A DNA stretch of 5,110 nucleotides from Sulfurospirillaceae bacterium (GTDB lineage Bacteria; Campylobacterota; Campylobacteria; Campylobacterales; Sulfurospirillaceae): contig JAQWCT010000129.1 in the NCBI GenBank assembly GCA_028705785.1, positions 1-5,110 of the forward strand, read 5' to 3'. Position numbers and translations under genes: made by a program. Positions 1-5,110 of the stretch are shown here, piece by piece. The notes below the pieces were generated by a model. It was given only the letters and a program-made list of their open reading frames with translations, was not told the DNA's origin and did no database searches. How positions within the stretch are numbered: position 1 is the first letter of the stretch; the number at the start of each line of letters is the position of its first letter.

Positions 1-1
1 A

Positions 2-577
2 AGTGACCAAGACCAAGATATGGCACATCAAATTCAGACTGTCGTAGCACAAACAGATCAGATAAAAGGTGTTTTAGCCATGATCAAAGACATCGCTGAT
101 CAAACCAATTTGCTAGCTCTTAATGCAGCTATTGAAGCAGCAAGAGCAGGGGAGCATGGGCGAGGCTTTGCCGTTGTTGCTGATGAAGTTCGAAAACTTG
201 CAGAGAGAACCCAAAAATCACTCTCTGAAATTGATGCAACTATTAGTGTTATTGTCCAAGGGGTAACGCAACTAAGTTCACATATGGAAACAAACTCTGA
301 AAATATCCGTTTGATTTCAAACAATGCTTTGACGGTACAAAGTGAAACAGAAGAGACAAAAAATAGAACTTTACAATCTATCGATGTCTCAAAAAGAGCT
401 TCTAAAAAAGTAGTTGAAATTTCACATATGACCAATGTGATGATGGAGCAAATGAAAAAGACACTGAGTCTTTCAGATAATAATGAAAAGATATCAGAAG
501 AGTTAGCCAATATCTCACAGCAAATGTTAGAGTTGTCAAAAAACCTAGATGAGACGCTTTCTTCGTTTAAAGCTTAA
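2..577 (+). CDS. Methyl-accepting chemotaxis protein, C-terminal signalling domain (5' end outside window)
   Basis: This is the cytoplasmic signalling domain of a chemoreceptor, which passes ligand signals to the CheA kinase through CheW. The frame is open from base 2; the first in-frame ATG, at 20, lies inside the coiled coil and is not the real start, so 191 codons of a longer gene are visible. The highly conserved hairpin tip (DIADQTNLLALN, then EAARAGEHGRGFAVV and DEVRKLAERTQ) is encoded by 89-214. It is followed by a 120-residue descending helix rich in S/T/N/E/Q and ending LDETLSSFKA. The sensor, transmembrane and HAMP parts, if present, lie to the left, so ligand and topology (membrane or soluble) cannot be told. 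There is no C-terminal NWETF-like CheR/CheB tether. The tip is identical in protein to that of the second MCP at 2637-4247. It converges on uup with only 19 bp between stop codons. Family assignment is very secure. Confidence 0.96.
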   Translation, partial: SDQDQDMAHQIQTVVAQTDQIKGVLAMIKDIADQTNLLALNAAIEAARAGEHGRGFAVVADEVRKLAERTQKSLSEIDATISVIVQGVTQLSSHMETNSENIRLISNNALTVQSETEETKNRTLQSIDVSKRASKKVVEISHMTNVMMEQMKKTLSLSDNNEKISEELANISQQMLELSKNLDETLSSFKA

Positions 578-583
578 ATACTG

Positions 584-611
584 ATGCAAAGAGAGATTAC
601 TCTCTTTGCAT
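584..611. terminator. Perfect 12-bp hairpin between convergent MCP and uup genes
   Basis: ATGCAAAGAGAG (584-595) pairs perfectly with CTCTCTTTGCAT (600-611) around the 4-base loop ATTA. The hairpin starts 6 bases after the MCP stop codon. It includes the last four uup codons (Met-Gln-Arg-Glu), and the uup TAA is read from loop bases 597-599. Position and symmetry suggest a shared terminator or 3'-end stabiliser for both transcripts. There is no immediate U-tract on either side. On the plus strand TTTTT appears about ten bases downstream (621-625), and on the minus strand the following bases are only mildly T-rich. It is therefore not a textbook intrinsic terminator. Confidence 0.6.
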
Positions 612-2549
612 ACTCTCTACTTTTTCTTCAATACTTAAGAGCTCTTCAATCAATTTCTCTAACAAAGCCTCTTTTTCATCGAGTGTTTGACTTAGTTTCC
701 CTAGTCCAATTTTTTGATAACATTCAGGATTTTCAAGGCATTTATTAAGGTCTAGTATCTCATTTTCAAGCGCATCGATTTCCCCTGGAAGTGTTTCTAA
801 CGCTCTTTGTTCTTTATAGCTTAGTTTTACAGCAGAGGACTCTTTCGTTTTTTGAACTTTTGTCTCTTGCATTGTAAGAGATTGCTCATTTTTTTCAAGC
901 TCATCTAACTCTTTTATCTCTTTTTCTATCTCTAAATACTCACTATAGTTTTGGTAGCTCTCTTCGATTTTACCTTCACCTTTAAAAACATAAAGTTTTG
1001 ATGCCATTTTATCAACAAAGTAGCGATCATGGCTAACGAAAATAACAGCTCCTTTAAAACTTTGGATATACTCTTCTAGGATATTGATGGTGGGAATATC
1101 AAGGTCATTGGTTGGCTCATCTAAGATAAGACAATCGACTTCTTTGGTAAATAAAAGCGCAAGGGCGACACGATTTTTTTCTCCACCGCTTAAGACACCT
1201 ATCTTTTTATTGACATCTTCTTTGGGGAAAAGAAAGTCTTTGAGGTAGCCAAAGACATGCATGTTTTTACCCTTAACATCAACCCTATCCCCTCCATTAG
1301 GGCAAAAAGTTTCGATAAGGTTTTTGTTATCATCGAGCATTCCTCTTTGTTGGTCAAAGTAACCTATCTTGAAATCGCCTATATGTAAGACGCCGCTATC
1401 GATGGGAAGTTCGCCTAAAAAGATTTTTAAGAGGGTGGATTTGCCCGTACCATTTTTCCCTACTATGGCGATGCGGTCTTTTTGTAAAATGCGTGTTGTA
1501 AAGTTTTCAATAAGGTTTTTATGCCCCAATTTTTTAGACATGTCGTACATTTCAAAAAGCATTTTTTGTTTATTGATGATTTTATCGCCATTGAAATTGT
1601 ACTTTTCTCTCTCCAATTCAAGTTTGAGCTTTCGTACCAAAGAAGGATTTTTTTTGCTTTGGTCTCGCAGTTCAAAAACCCTTTGTTTGCGTCCTTCGTT
1701 GCGTTTGAGTCGAGCTTTGACACCTCGTCTTAGCCACTCTTCTTCACCTTTGAGATATTTGAGTAAGTTGTCATGTTGTTTTTGAATGGTAAGGATGAGT
1801 TGTTCTTTACATGTAAGATAGTTTTCGTATCCGCCCTCAAAACATCTTAAAGTTCCATCATCAATTTCAATGGTTCTTGTGGCGATACTTTCGATAAAAT
1901 AACGGTCATGCGAGATAAAAAGTAGCGTAAATTTAGCTTTAAGAATCATCTGTTCTAAAAACTCAACCATATAAACATCAAGGTGGTTGGTTGGTTCATC
2001 CAAAAGAAGAATGTCAGGCTTTTGAAGGATAAGACCTGCTAGGGTAACACGGCGTTGTTCTCCACCACTTAACAGATGAACATTGGTGTTTTCAAATCGT
2101 TTCAAGTCAAACTCTTGCATGACATGTTCGACTTTTTCATCTAAATTCCACGCATCATGAATATCCAAAAAAGTCATAAGGTGACTTTGCTCTTCTAAAA
2201 GGAGATATGTTTCGTGCGCTGTTTCTAAGAGTTTTAAAACTTCTTCATAACGCTTTTTGGCATTTTTAAGTTCGCTTAATTCTTCTTCTATCGCCTCTTT
2301 GACGCTCATACCCTCTTTGAAATGAGGCGTTTGATCTAGCATACCTACTTTAATATTTTTTTGAATAATTCTTCTTCCTGCATCAACTTCCAAACTTCCG
2401 TGTATTATCTTCATGAGTGTGGATTTTCCACCACCATTTTTACCGATGATGGCTACGCGTTCACCCTCGTGAAGTGAAAAATTGACATTGTCTAAAATCT
2501 TTTGTGTCTCGTATGCTTTATCTATCTCGATCAAATCTAAAAGTGCCAA
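597..2549 (-). CDS. uup: ABC-F family ATPase, Uup type
   Basis: Soluble ABC-F protein of 650 residues with two ATPase domains and no membrane segments. In the family such proteins bind the ribosome near the E site; Uup is also linked to branched DNA intermediates and transposon excision. ABC1 shows Walker A GKNGGGKST (36-44), a Q-loop DQ (72-73), an arm insert of about 83-150, signature LSGGEQ (160-165), Walker B LLLDEPTNHLD (181-191) and switch His214. The charged linker contains EEWLRRGVKARLKRNEGR (270-287), typical of Uup. ABC2 shows Walker A GKNGTGKST (364-372), DQ (399-400), LSGGEK (453-458), Walker B with D477/E478 and His507. A Glu/Lys-rich coiled-coil C-terminal domain (about 540-650) contains KLSYKEQRALETLPGEI, the Uup CTD hallmark. 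Both sites look catalytically intact. Length is close to the roughly 635 residues of E. coli Uup. The start is TTG at 2549: AAGG lies 8 bases upstream and no in-frame ATG or GTG occurs before the upstream stop at 2592-2594. The gene appears monocistronic. Another ABC-F subfamily is possible but less likely. Confidence 0.9.
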   Translation of the reverse strand: MALLDLIEIDKAYETQKILDNVNFSLHEGERVAIIGKNGGGKSTLMKIIHGSLEVDAGRRIIQKNIKVGMLDQTPHFKEGMSVKEAIEEELSELKNAKKRYEEVLKLLETAHETYLLLEEQSHLMTFLDIHDAWNLDEKVEHVMQEFDLKRFENTNVHLLSGGEQRRVTLAGLILQKPDILLLDEPTNHLDVYMVEFLEQMILKAKFTLLFISHDRYFIESIATRTIEIDDGTLRCFEGGYENYLTCKEQLILTIQKQHDNLLKYLKGEEEWLRRGVKARLKRNEGRKQRVFELRDQSKKNPSLVRKLKLELEREKYNFNGDKIINKQKMLFEMYDMSKKLGHKNLIENFTTRILQKDRIAIVGKNGTGKSTLLKIFLGELPIDSGVLHIGDFKIGYFDQQRGMLDDNKNLIETFCPNGGDRVDVKGKNMHVFGYLKDFLFPKEDVNKKIGVLSGGEKNRVALALLFTKEVDCLILDEPTNDLDIPTINILEEYIQSFKGAVIFVSHDRYFVDKMASKLYVFKGEGKIEESYQNYSEYLEIEKEIKELDELEKNEQSLTMQETKVQKTKESSAVKLSYKEQRALETLPGEIDALENEILDLNKCLENPECYQKIGLGKLSQTLDEKEALLEKLIEELLSIEEKVESMQRE

Positions 2550-2557
2550 ATGAGGTG

Positions 2558-2561
2558 CCTT
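2558..2561 (-). promoter_or_regulatory. Ribosome binding site deciding the TTG start of uup
   Basis: On the minus strand AAGG (2558-2561) stands 8 bases before TTG 2549. Reading upstream in frame there is no ATG or GTG before a TAA at 2592-2594. The TTG is therefore the most economical start, and it gives the expected N-terminus MALLDLIEI directly before the first ABC domain. Confidence 0.75.
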
Positions 2562-2576
2562 GCTTTTTTTGGGTGT

Positions 2577-2605
2577 ATTATACCAAATTGCTTACATGTA
2601 AAAAG
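2577..2605 (-). promoter_or_regulatory. Probable sigma-70 promoter of uup
   Basis: Read on the minus strand, 2577-2582 is a perfect TATAAT preceded by AATTTGG, the extended T-rich -10 context common in Campylobacterota. The hexamer 17 bases upstream (2600-2605) is CTTTTT, a poor -35 box, which is normal in this phylum. Transcription would begin near 2570, giving a leader of about 20 nt with AAGG before the TTG. The same T-run serves the terminator of the upstream MCP gene. Confidence 0.7.
2592..2601. repeat. 10-bp palindrome TTACATGTAA in the uup promoter spacer
   Basis: TTACATGTAA is a perfect dyad lying between the putative -10 (2577-2582) and -35 (2600-2605) hexamers, overlapping the latter by two bases. 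That is a place where a repressor could act. No regulator is identifiable, and a dyad this short in A+T-rich DNA may be chance. Confidence 0.3.
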
Positions 2606-2627
2606 TTGAGGGTAAAGATTTACCCTC
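2600..2627 (-). terminator. Rho-independent terminator of the MCP gene 2637-4247
   Basis: On the minus strand, 9 bases after the MCP stop codon, GAGGGTAAA (2619-2627) can pair with TTTACCCTC (2608-2616). Realistically this is an 8-bp stem with a 4-base loop. It is followed by AAC and five T residues (2600-2604). The G+C-rich stem base plus T-run is a standard intrinsic terminator. It ends within the presumed -35 area of uup, so it would insulate uup from MCP transcription. Confidence 0.85.
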
Positions 2628-2636
2628 TATGCGTTT

Positions 2637-4247
2637 TTAGGATTGGAATTGGTTGAGTTTGTGGTTAAGATTTTCTGCTAGCTTGGAGAGATGATCAGCA
2701 GCAGCTGCTATTTCTTCAACACTTCGTGCATTTTCACTGGTAAGAGAGTTGATATTTGAAACCATATTAACAATTTTATCGGTATCTTGTGCAATTTTTG
2801 TAGAGTTTTGAGCGCTTGTTGCAACGGAAGCAACACTCTCTTGCATCACTTGTGTAGTGCCTAAAATCGTTGTTTCTACATCACTTGAAATATCGGATAA
2901 GCGTTCAATATTTCTAGCATTTTTATTCATTTGGTCTGAAGCATTAACCGTTGATTGAACGATGATATTGATGGTAGCATGAATTTCTGTTAGGGAGCTT
3001 TGTGTGCGTTCAGCGAGCTTGCGAACTTCATCGGCAACGACGGCAAAGCCTCGTCCATGTTCTCCTGCCCTTGCTGCTTCAATGGCAGCGTTGAGGGCTA
3101 GTAAGTTGGTTTGATCGGCAATATCGGAAATGACAGTAAGAATTTGCTTGACCTGTTCTGCATCACGACTCATTTGTTCTAACTGATGAGCAAGAGCTGT
3201 TTCAGCTTGCGAAGCTAAATCCACTTCAGTGCGAAGTGTAATAATCTCATTTTTGGCATTATTGAGTTTACTACCAGCAGATATAATATTGTTTTTCATA
3301 CTCTCAGAGAGTAAAGCTGTTTCTTGTACAAAAGTTTTAATCGTTGCTATTTCATGAATGGTATTATCGACAATAGAAGAGCTTTTTTCTGCGTTGCGTC
3401 CTATTTGCATGCTTGTAGCACTAAGTTCACTCGAAACAGAGGCATTTTCATTGGACGAATTTTTAGCGTCTCCGATGGTGGTTTCTAGTGTTTCAATTAA
3501 AGTATTAAAGCTATCTACGATTTCTTTAATTTCATTATTTTTGGTGTAGATAATTCTAAAATTAAGTTTTTTGGTTTGTACAAAATGTTGGATACTACTA
3601 CCAATGAGATGAACGCTTTCAATAATATTTTTTCGAATAAAATAACCAAAAATAACACAGGCTAAAAGAATACTCAGTGAAAAGAATATCGTCAGTTTCT
3701 CTGCGCTATTTTTTGCATTTTCTGCTAGAAGCGCTTCTTCTTTAGCAATAGTTTCATTATAATGCATATGTTCATCTAAAGATTTAGTGAATGCGAGCAG
3801 GGTAGGTCTACTTTTATTAAGGAGAGCAGAGGCTTCTATTGTTTTATTCTCTTTGGAAAGTTTAGAAACAGCTACTATTACTTCAAATGCTTTAGTTAAA
3901 GCTTCTCTATCTTTGGCTAGAAGTTCTTTGTCTTTATTATCTGAGAGCATAGTGTCATATTTTTTAAAAGCCGACTCAATACTTGCTTTAACTTTAGCTA
4001 TCGCCTCATCTCTTTTTTCTTTTTCTTTGGCATCATCATGCGTGATATGTTCCCAAAGATTTAAGCGTAAACGATAACCATTTTGCATGGCGTCACTCAG
4101 TATAAAAACACTAGGTAATGAATTAACATTGGCATAATTGGTTTTTTCATAGACAGTATTTATCTTTGTCGTGCCAATATAAGAGACACTACATACACCT
4201 AAAATAGCGATAATAATCATTAGGTATAGCTGCTTTGAAATACTCAT
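2637..4247 (-). CDS. Transmembrane methyl-accepting chemotaxis protein with four-helix-bundle-like sensor
   Basis: Complete inner-membrane chemoreceptor of 536 residues from the chosen start. Order: transmembrane helix 1 (about 7-24); an all-helical periplasmic sensor (about 25-184), charged and free of Cys, like the 4HB_MCP family; transmembrane helix 2 (about 185-204, IFFSLSILLACVIFGYF); HAMP (about 205-257); then the coiled-coil MCP signalling domain. The conserved tip is at 375-416 (DIADQTNLLALN...LAERTQ). Ala/Glu/Gln/Ser/Thr-rich stretches in both arms are likely methylation regions. The C-terminus (LNHKLNQFQS) lacks a CheR-binding pentapeptide. A longer ATG at 4277 would add ten residues. 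I prefer 4247 because AAGGA lies 6 bases before it and MSISKQLYLM reads as a normal MCP start, whereas 4277 has only a distant AGGAA. The ligand cannot be deduced. It is divergent from the M48 gene, ends in its own terminator, and is probably monocistronic. Confidence 0.95.
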   Translation of the reverse strand: MSISKQLYLMIIIAILGVCSVSYIGTTKINTVYEKTNYANVNSLPSVFILSDAMQNGYRLRLNLWEHITHDDAKEKEKRDEAIAKVKASIESAFKKYDTMLSDNKDKELLAKDREALTKAFEVIVAVSKLSKENKTIEASALLNKSRPTLLAFTKSLDEHMHYNETIAKEEALLAENAKNSAEKLTIFFSLSILLACVIFGYFIRKNIIESVHLIGSSIQHFVQTKKLNFRIIYTKNNEIKEIVDSFNTLIETLETTIGDAKNSSNENASVSSELSATSMQIGRNAEKSSSIVDNTIHEIATIKTFVQETALLSESMKNNIISAGSKLNNAKNEIITLRTEVDLASQAETALAHQLEQMSRDAEQVKQILTVISDIADQTNLLALNAAIEAARAGEHGRGFAVVADEVRKLAERTQSSLTEIHATINIIVQSTVNASDQMNKNARNIERLSDISSDVETTILGTTQVMQESVASVATSAQNSTKIAQDTDKIVNMVSNINSLTSENARSVEEIAAAADHLSKLAENLNHKLNQFQS

Positions 4248-4253
4248 GGTAAA

Positions 4254-4258
4254 TCCTT
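4254..4258 (-). promoter_or_regulatory. Ribosome binding site choosing the MCP start at 4247
   Basis: On the minus strand AAAAAGGA ends 6 bases before the ATG at 4247 (AAGGA at 4254-4258), an ideal spacing. The alternative ATG at 4277 has AGGAA about 12 bases away and would place a strong ribosome site inside the coding region. The shorter protein is therefore favoured. Confidence 0.8.
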
Positions 4259-4267
4259 TTTCGTGAT

Positions 4268-4359
4268 ATTTATTCATTCTAGTTGTAGTTTCCTGAAAAT
4301 TTCTTTAAGGAGTTATTCAAAATAAAATAAAATTATAAAACTGTAACAAATGAATAAAT
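4268..4359. repeat. 11-bp inverted repeat in the divergent promoter region
   Basis: ATTTATTCATT (4268-4278) and AATGAATAAAT (4349-4359) are perfect reverse complements about 70 bases apart. They bracket the putative MCP -10 box. They could be paired sites for a DNA-binding protein, but the arms are pure A+T apart from one base and may be coincidental. Confidence 0.3.
4332..4337 (-). promoter_or_regulatory. Probable promoter -10 box of the MCP gene 2637-4247
   Basis: On the minus strand 4332-4337 reads TATAAT, preceded by TTTGTTACAGTTT and by further T-rich blocks. This fits Campylobacterota sigma-70 promoters, which lack a firm -35 box. The start would be near 4325, giving a leader of about 78 nt before the ATG at 4247. 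No sigma-54 GG-N10-GC pair or clear sigma-28 motif was seen. The region is so A+T-rich that a chance match is possible. Confidence 0.5.
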
Positions 4360-4389
4360 TTTGTTTGGAAACTATTGGTTAAAAATTGG

Positions 4390-4398
4390 TATGATAAT
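4390..4398 (+). promoter_or_regulatory. Probable promoter -10 region of the M48 protease gene
   Basis: TATGATAAT (4390-4398) offers two overlapping -10 hexamers, TATGAT and GATAAT, preceded by AAATTGG. This resembles the AATTTGG that precedes the uup -10 box. No good -35 box is present at 16-18 bases. Transcription would start near 4402-4405, with a leader of about 25 nt containing AAGGA. Confidence 0.5.
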
Positions 4399-4414
4399 GT
4401 CTTTCAATTTTTAA

Positions 4415-4419
4415 AAGGA
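4415..4419 (+). promoter_or_regulatory. Ribosome binding site of the M48 protease gene
   Basis: AAGGA (4415-4419) lies 9 bases before ATG 4429. A TTG at 4423 is in the same frame but only 3 bases from the site, too close for efficient use, so the ATG is preferred. Confidence 0.7.
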
Positions 4420-4428
4420 TTTTTGATT

Positions 4429-5110
4429 ATGTTGTTTTCGCTTACAATCGCTTATACACTCTATGTACTTATTAAAGTTTATGCGTCATTTATGGAGATA
4501 GGTTTTGTGCTCAAAGCTCAAAAAAATCAAGCTATTATTCTATCTGCTACAAACTATATTAAAGCAGGTGAATATAAAGTAGCCATGCAAAAACTCTCTA
4601 TTTTAACGACACTGTATGATTTTTTCATTTTTTTCGGATGGATTTTATTTGGACTAGCATGGTTAGATACGATGATAGCCTATGAAAATACAATACTTAA
4701 TTCTGTTGTTTTTGTGATGGCTTTTATCGCCATTAATTATCTTTTAGGACTTCCTTTTGAGGTTTATCAGACCTTTGGATTGGATAAAAAGTTTGGATTT
4801 TCAACCATTGATATAAAGATGTTTATCATGGACCAAATCAAAGCTGCACTAATGTTCTTAGTGCTTGGTTCTCTTTTACTGTGGGCTATGGTTTGGATTA
4901 TCAATAGTTTCGAGCAATGGTGGTTGTTTGGTTTTGGTTTTATTTTTGCTGTCATTTTGTTTATTAATATGATTTATCCTATCTTTATCGTTCCCATTTT
5001 CAATAAGCTAACCCCTCTTGAGGATGAAAGTCTTAAAGCGGCTATCGAAGCACTTTTACAAAAAGCAGGGCTCAAAAGTAGTGGGGTTTTTAGTTTGGAC
5101 GCTAGTAAAC
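4429..5110 (+). CDS. M48 family (Ste24/CAAX protease-like) membrane metallopeptidase, N-terminal part (3' end outside window)
   Basis: This is the first 227 codons of a zinc-dependent integral-membrane endopeptidase; the frame stays open to the right edge. What is visible matches the Peptidase_M48_N region that precedes the catalytic domain in Ste24-like proteins. There are hydrophobic helices at about 1-28, 61-84, 88-108, 138-159 and 166-191. The hallmark loop LPFEVYQTFGLDKKFGFS (108-125) is followed by DIKMFIMDQIK. Next comes YPIFIVPIFNKLTPLEDESL (183-202), and the start of the soluble catalytic region, ending FSLDASK. The zinc-binding HEXXH and the downstream Glu would lie beyond the window, so activity cannot be judged. 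In bacteria such proteins are thought to act in membrane protein quality control; prenylated substrates are not expected. The start ATG has AAGGA 9 bases upstream. It is divergent from the MCP gene, with a 181-bp gap holding both promoters. Confidence 0.9.
   Translation, partial: MLFSLTIAYTLYVLIKVYASFMEIGFVLKAQKNQAIILSATNYIKAGEYKVAMQKLSILTTLYDFFIFFGWILFGLAWLDTMIAYENTILNSVVFVMAFIAINYLLGLPFEVYQTFGLDKKFGFSTIDIKMFIMDQIKAALMFLVLGSLLLWAMVWIINSFEQWWLFGFGFIFAVILFINMIYPIFIVPIFNKLTPLEDESLKAAIEALLQKAGLKSSGVFSLDASK

Noticed and set aside
100..510. A minus-strand open frame of 136 codons opposite the left-hand MCP
   Set aside because: It is the antisense shadow of the conserved MCP signalling domain and has no independent support.
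2..577. The left-hand MCP piece as a truncated pseudogene or a short soluble receptor starting at ATG 20
   Set aside because: The frame stays open to the window edge and the ATG lies inside the coiled coil a few residues before the tip region, so it is simply cut by the window boundary.
1369..1785. A plus-strand open frame of 138 codons, and others at 1463-1733, inside uup
   Set aside because: They lie antisense to or out of frame with a fully convincing ABC-F gene, have composition expected of shadow frames (Ser/Leu/Phe/Lys-rich), and lack ribosome sites or recognisable domains.
3760..4050. His pairs at residues 67/70 and 160/162 of the MCP sensor as a possible heme or metal site
   Set aside because: In a 4HB layout the first pair would lie near the membrane-distal end of helix 1 and the second near the middle of helix 4, so they are unlikely to meet at one site.
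3358..4077. Plus-strand open frames at 3358-3549 and 3787-4077 inside the complete MCP
   Set aside because: They are antisense shadows of the HAMP/coiled-coil and sensor coding sequence, with no ribosome site or domain.
4390..4399. TATGATAATG as a Fur box
   Set aside because: Only one GATAAT-like half is present, with no matching inverted half next to it; it is better explained as a -10 element.
4248..4428. A riboswitch or small RNA in the 181-bp divergent region
   Set aside because: I found no stable G+C-containing stems; the content is explained by two promoters, ribosome sites and A+T-rich spacer.
4767..4955. A minus-strand 62-codon frame inside the M48 gene
   Set aside because: It overlaps the conserved M48_N transmembrane region read on the other strand and has no supporting signal.

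Overview
This A+T-rich window reads as an ordinary chromosomal stretch of a motile Campylobacterota (epsilonproteobacterium). A free-living genus such as Sulfurospirillum is my guess from the look of the proteins, at low confidence. Supporting signs are two methyl-accepting chemotaxis proteins (MCPs) of a common bacterial type, a Uup-type ABC-F ATPase, a Ste24-like M48 membrane protease, AAGGA-type ribosome binding sites, and promoters made of a good TATAAT -10 box with no clear -35 box.

Layout: (1) 2-577, plus strand, is the C-terminal cytoplasmic signalling part of an MCP whose N-terminus lies left of the window. (2) 584-611 is a perfect 12-bp hairpin where this gene meets the convergent uup gene; it carries the last codons of uup. 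(3) 597-2549, minus strand, is uup, a complete 650-residue two-ATPase ABC-F protein with a TTG start. (4) 2550-2636 is a compact junction holding the rho-independent terminator of the next gene and the uup promoter, with a small palindrome between them. (5) 2637-4247, minus strand, is a complete transmembrane MCP with a periplasmic four-helix-bundle-like sensor, HAMP and signalling domain; its start is best placed at 4247 rather than at the longer ATG at 4277. (6) 4248-4428 is a divergent, very A+T-rich promoter region. (7) 4429 to the right edge, plus strand, is the membrane N-terminal part of an M48 (Ste24/CAAX-protease-like) zinc metalloprotease, cut off before its catalytic motif.

How the genes relate: the two MCPs share an identical 42-residue CheA/CheW-contact tip and equally long C-terminal arms, so they probably work in the same chemoreceptor arrays while sensing different inputs. 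uup (translation or DNA-repair housekeeping) and the M48 protease (membrane protein quality control) have no evident functional link to chemotaxis. Each gene appears to be its own transcription unit. I see no mobile element, CRISPR array, tRNA or rRNA, and no convincing new system. The points most worth a second look are the compact dual-use junctions at 584-611 and 2577-2627.
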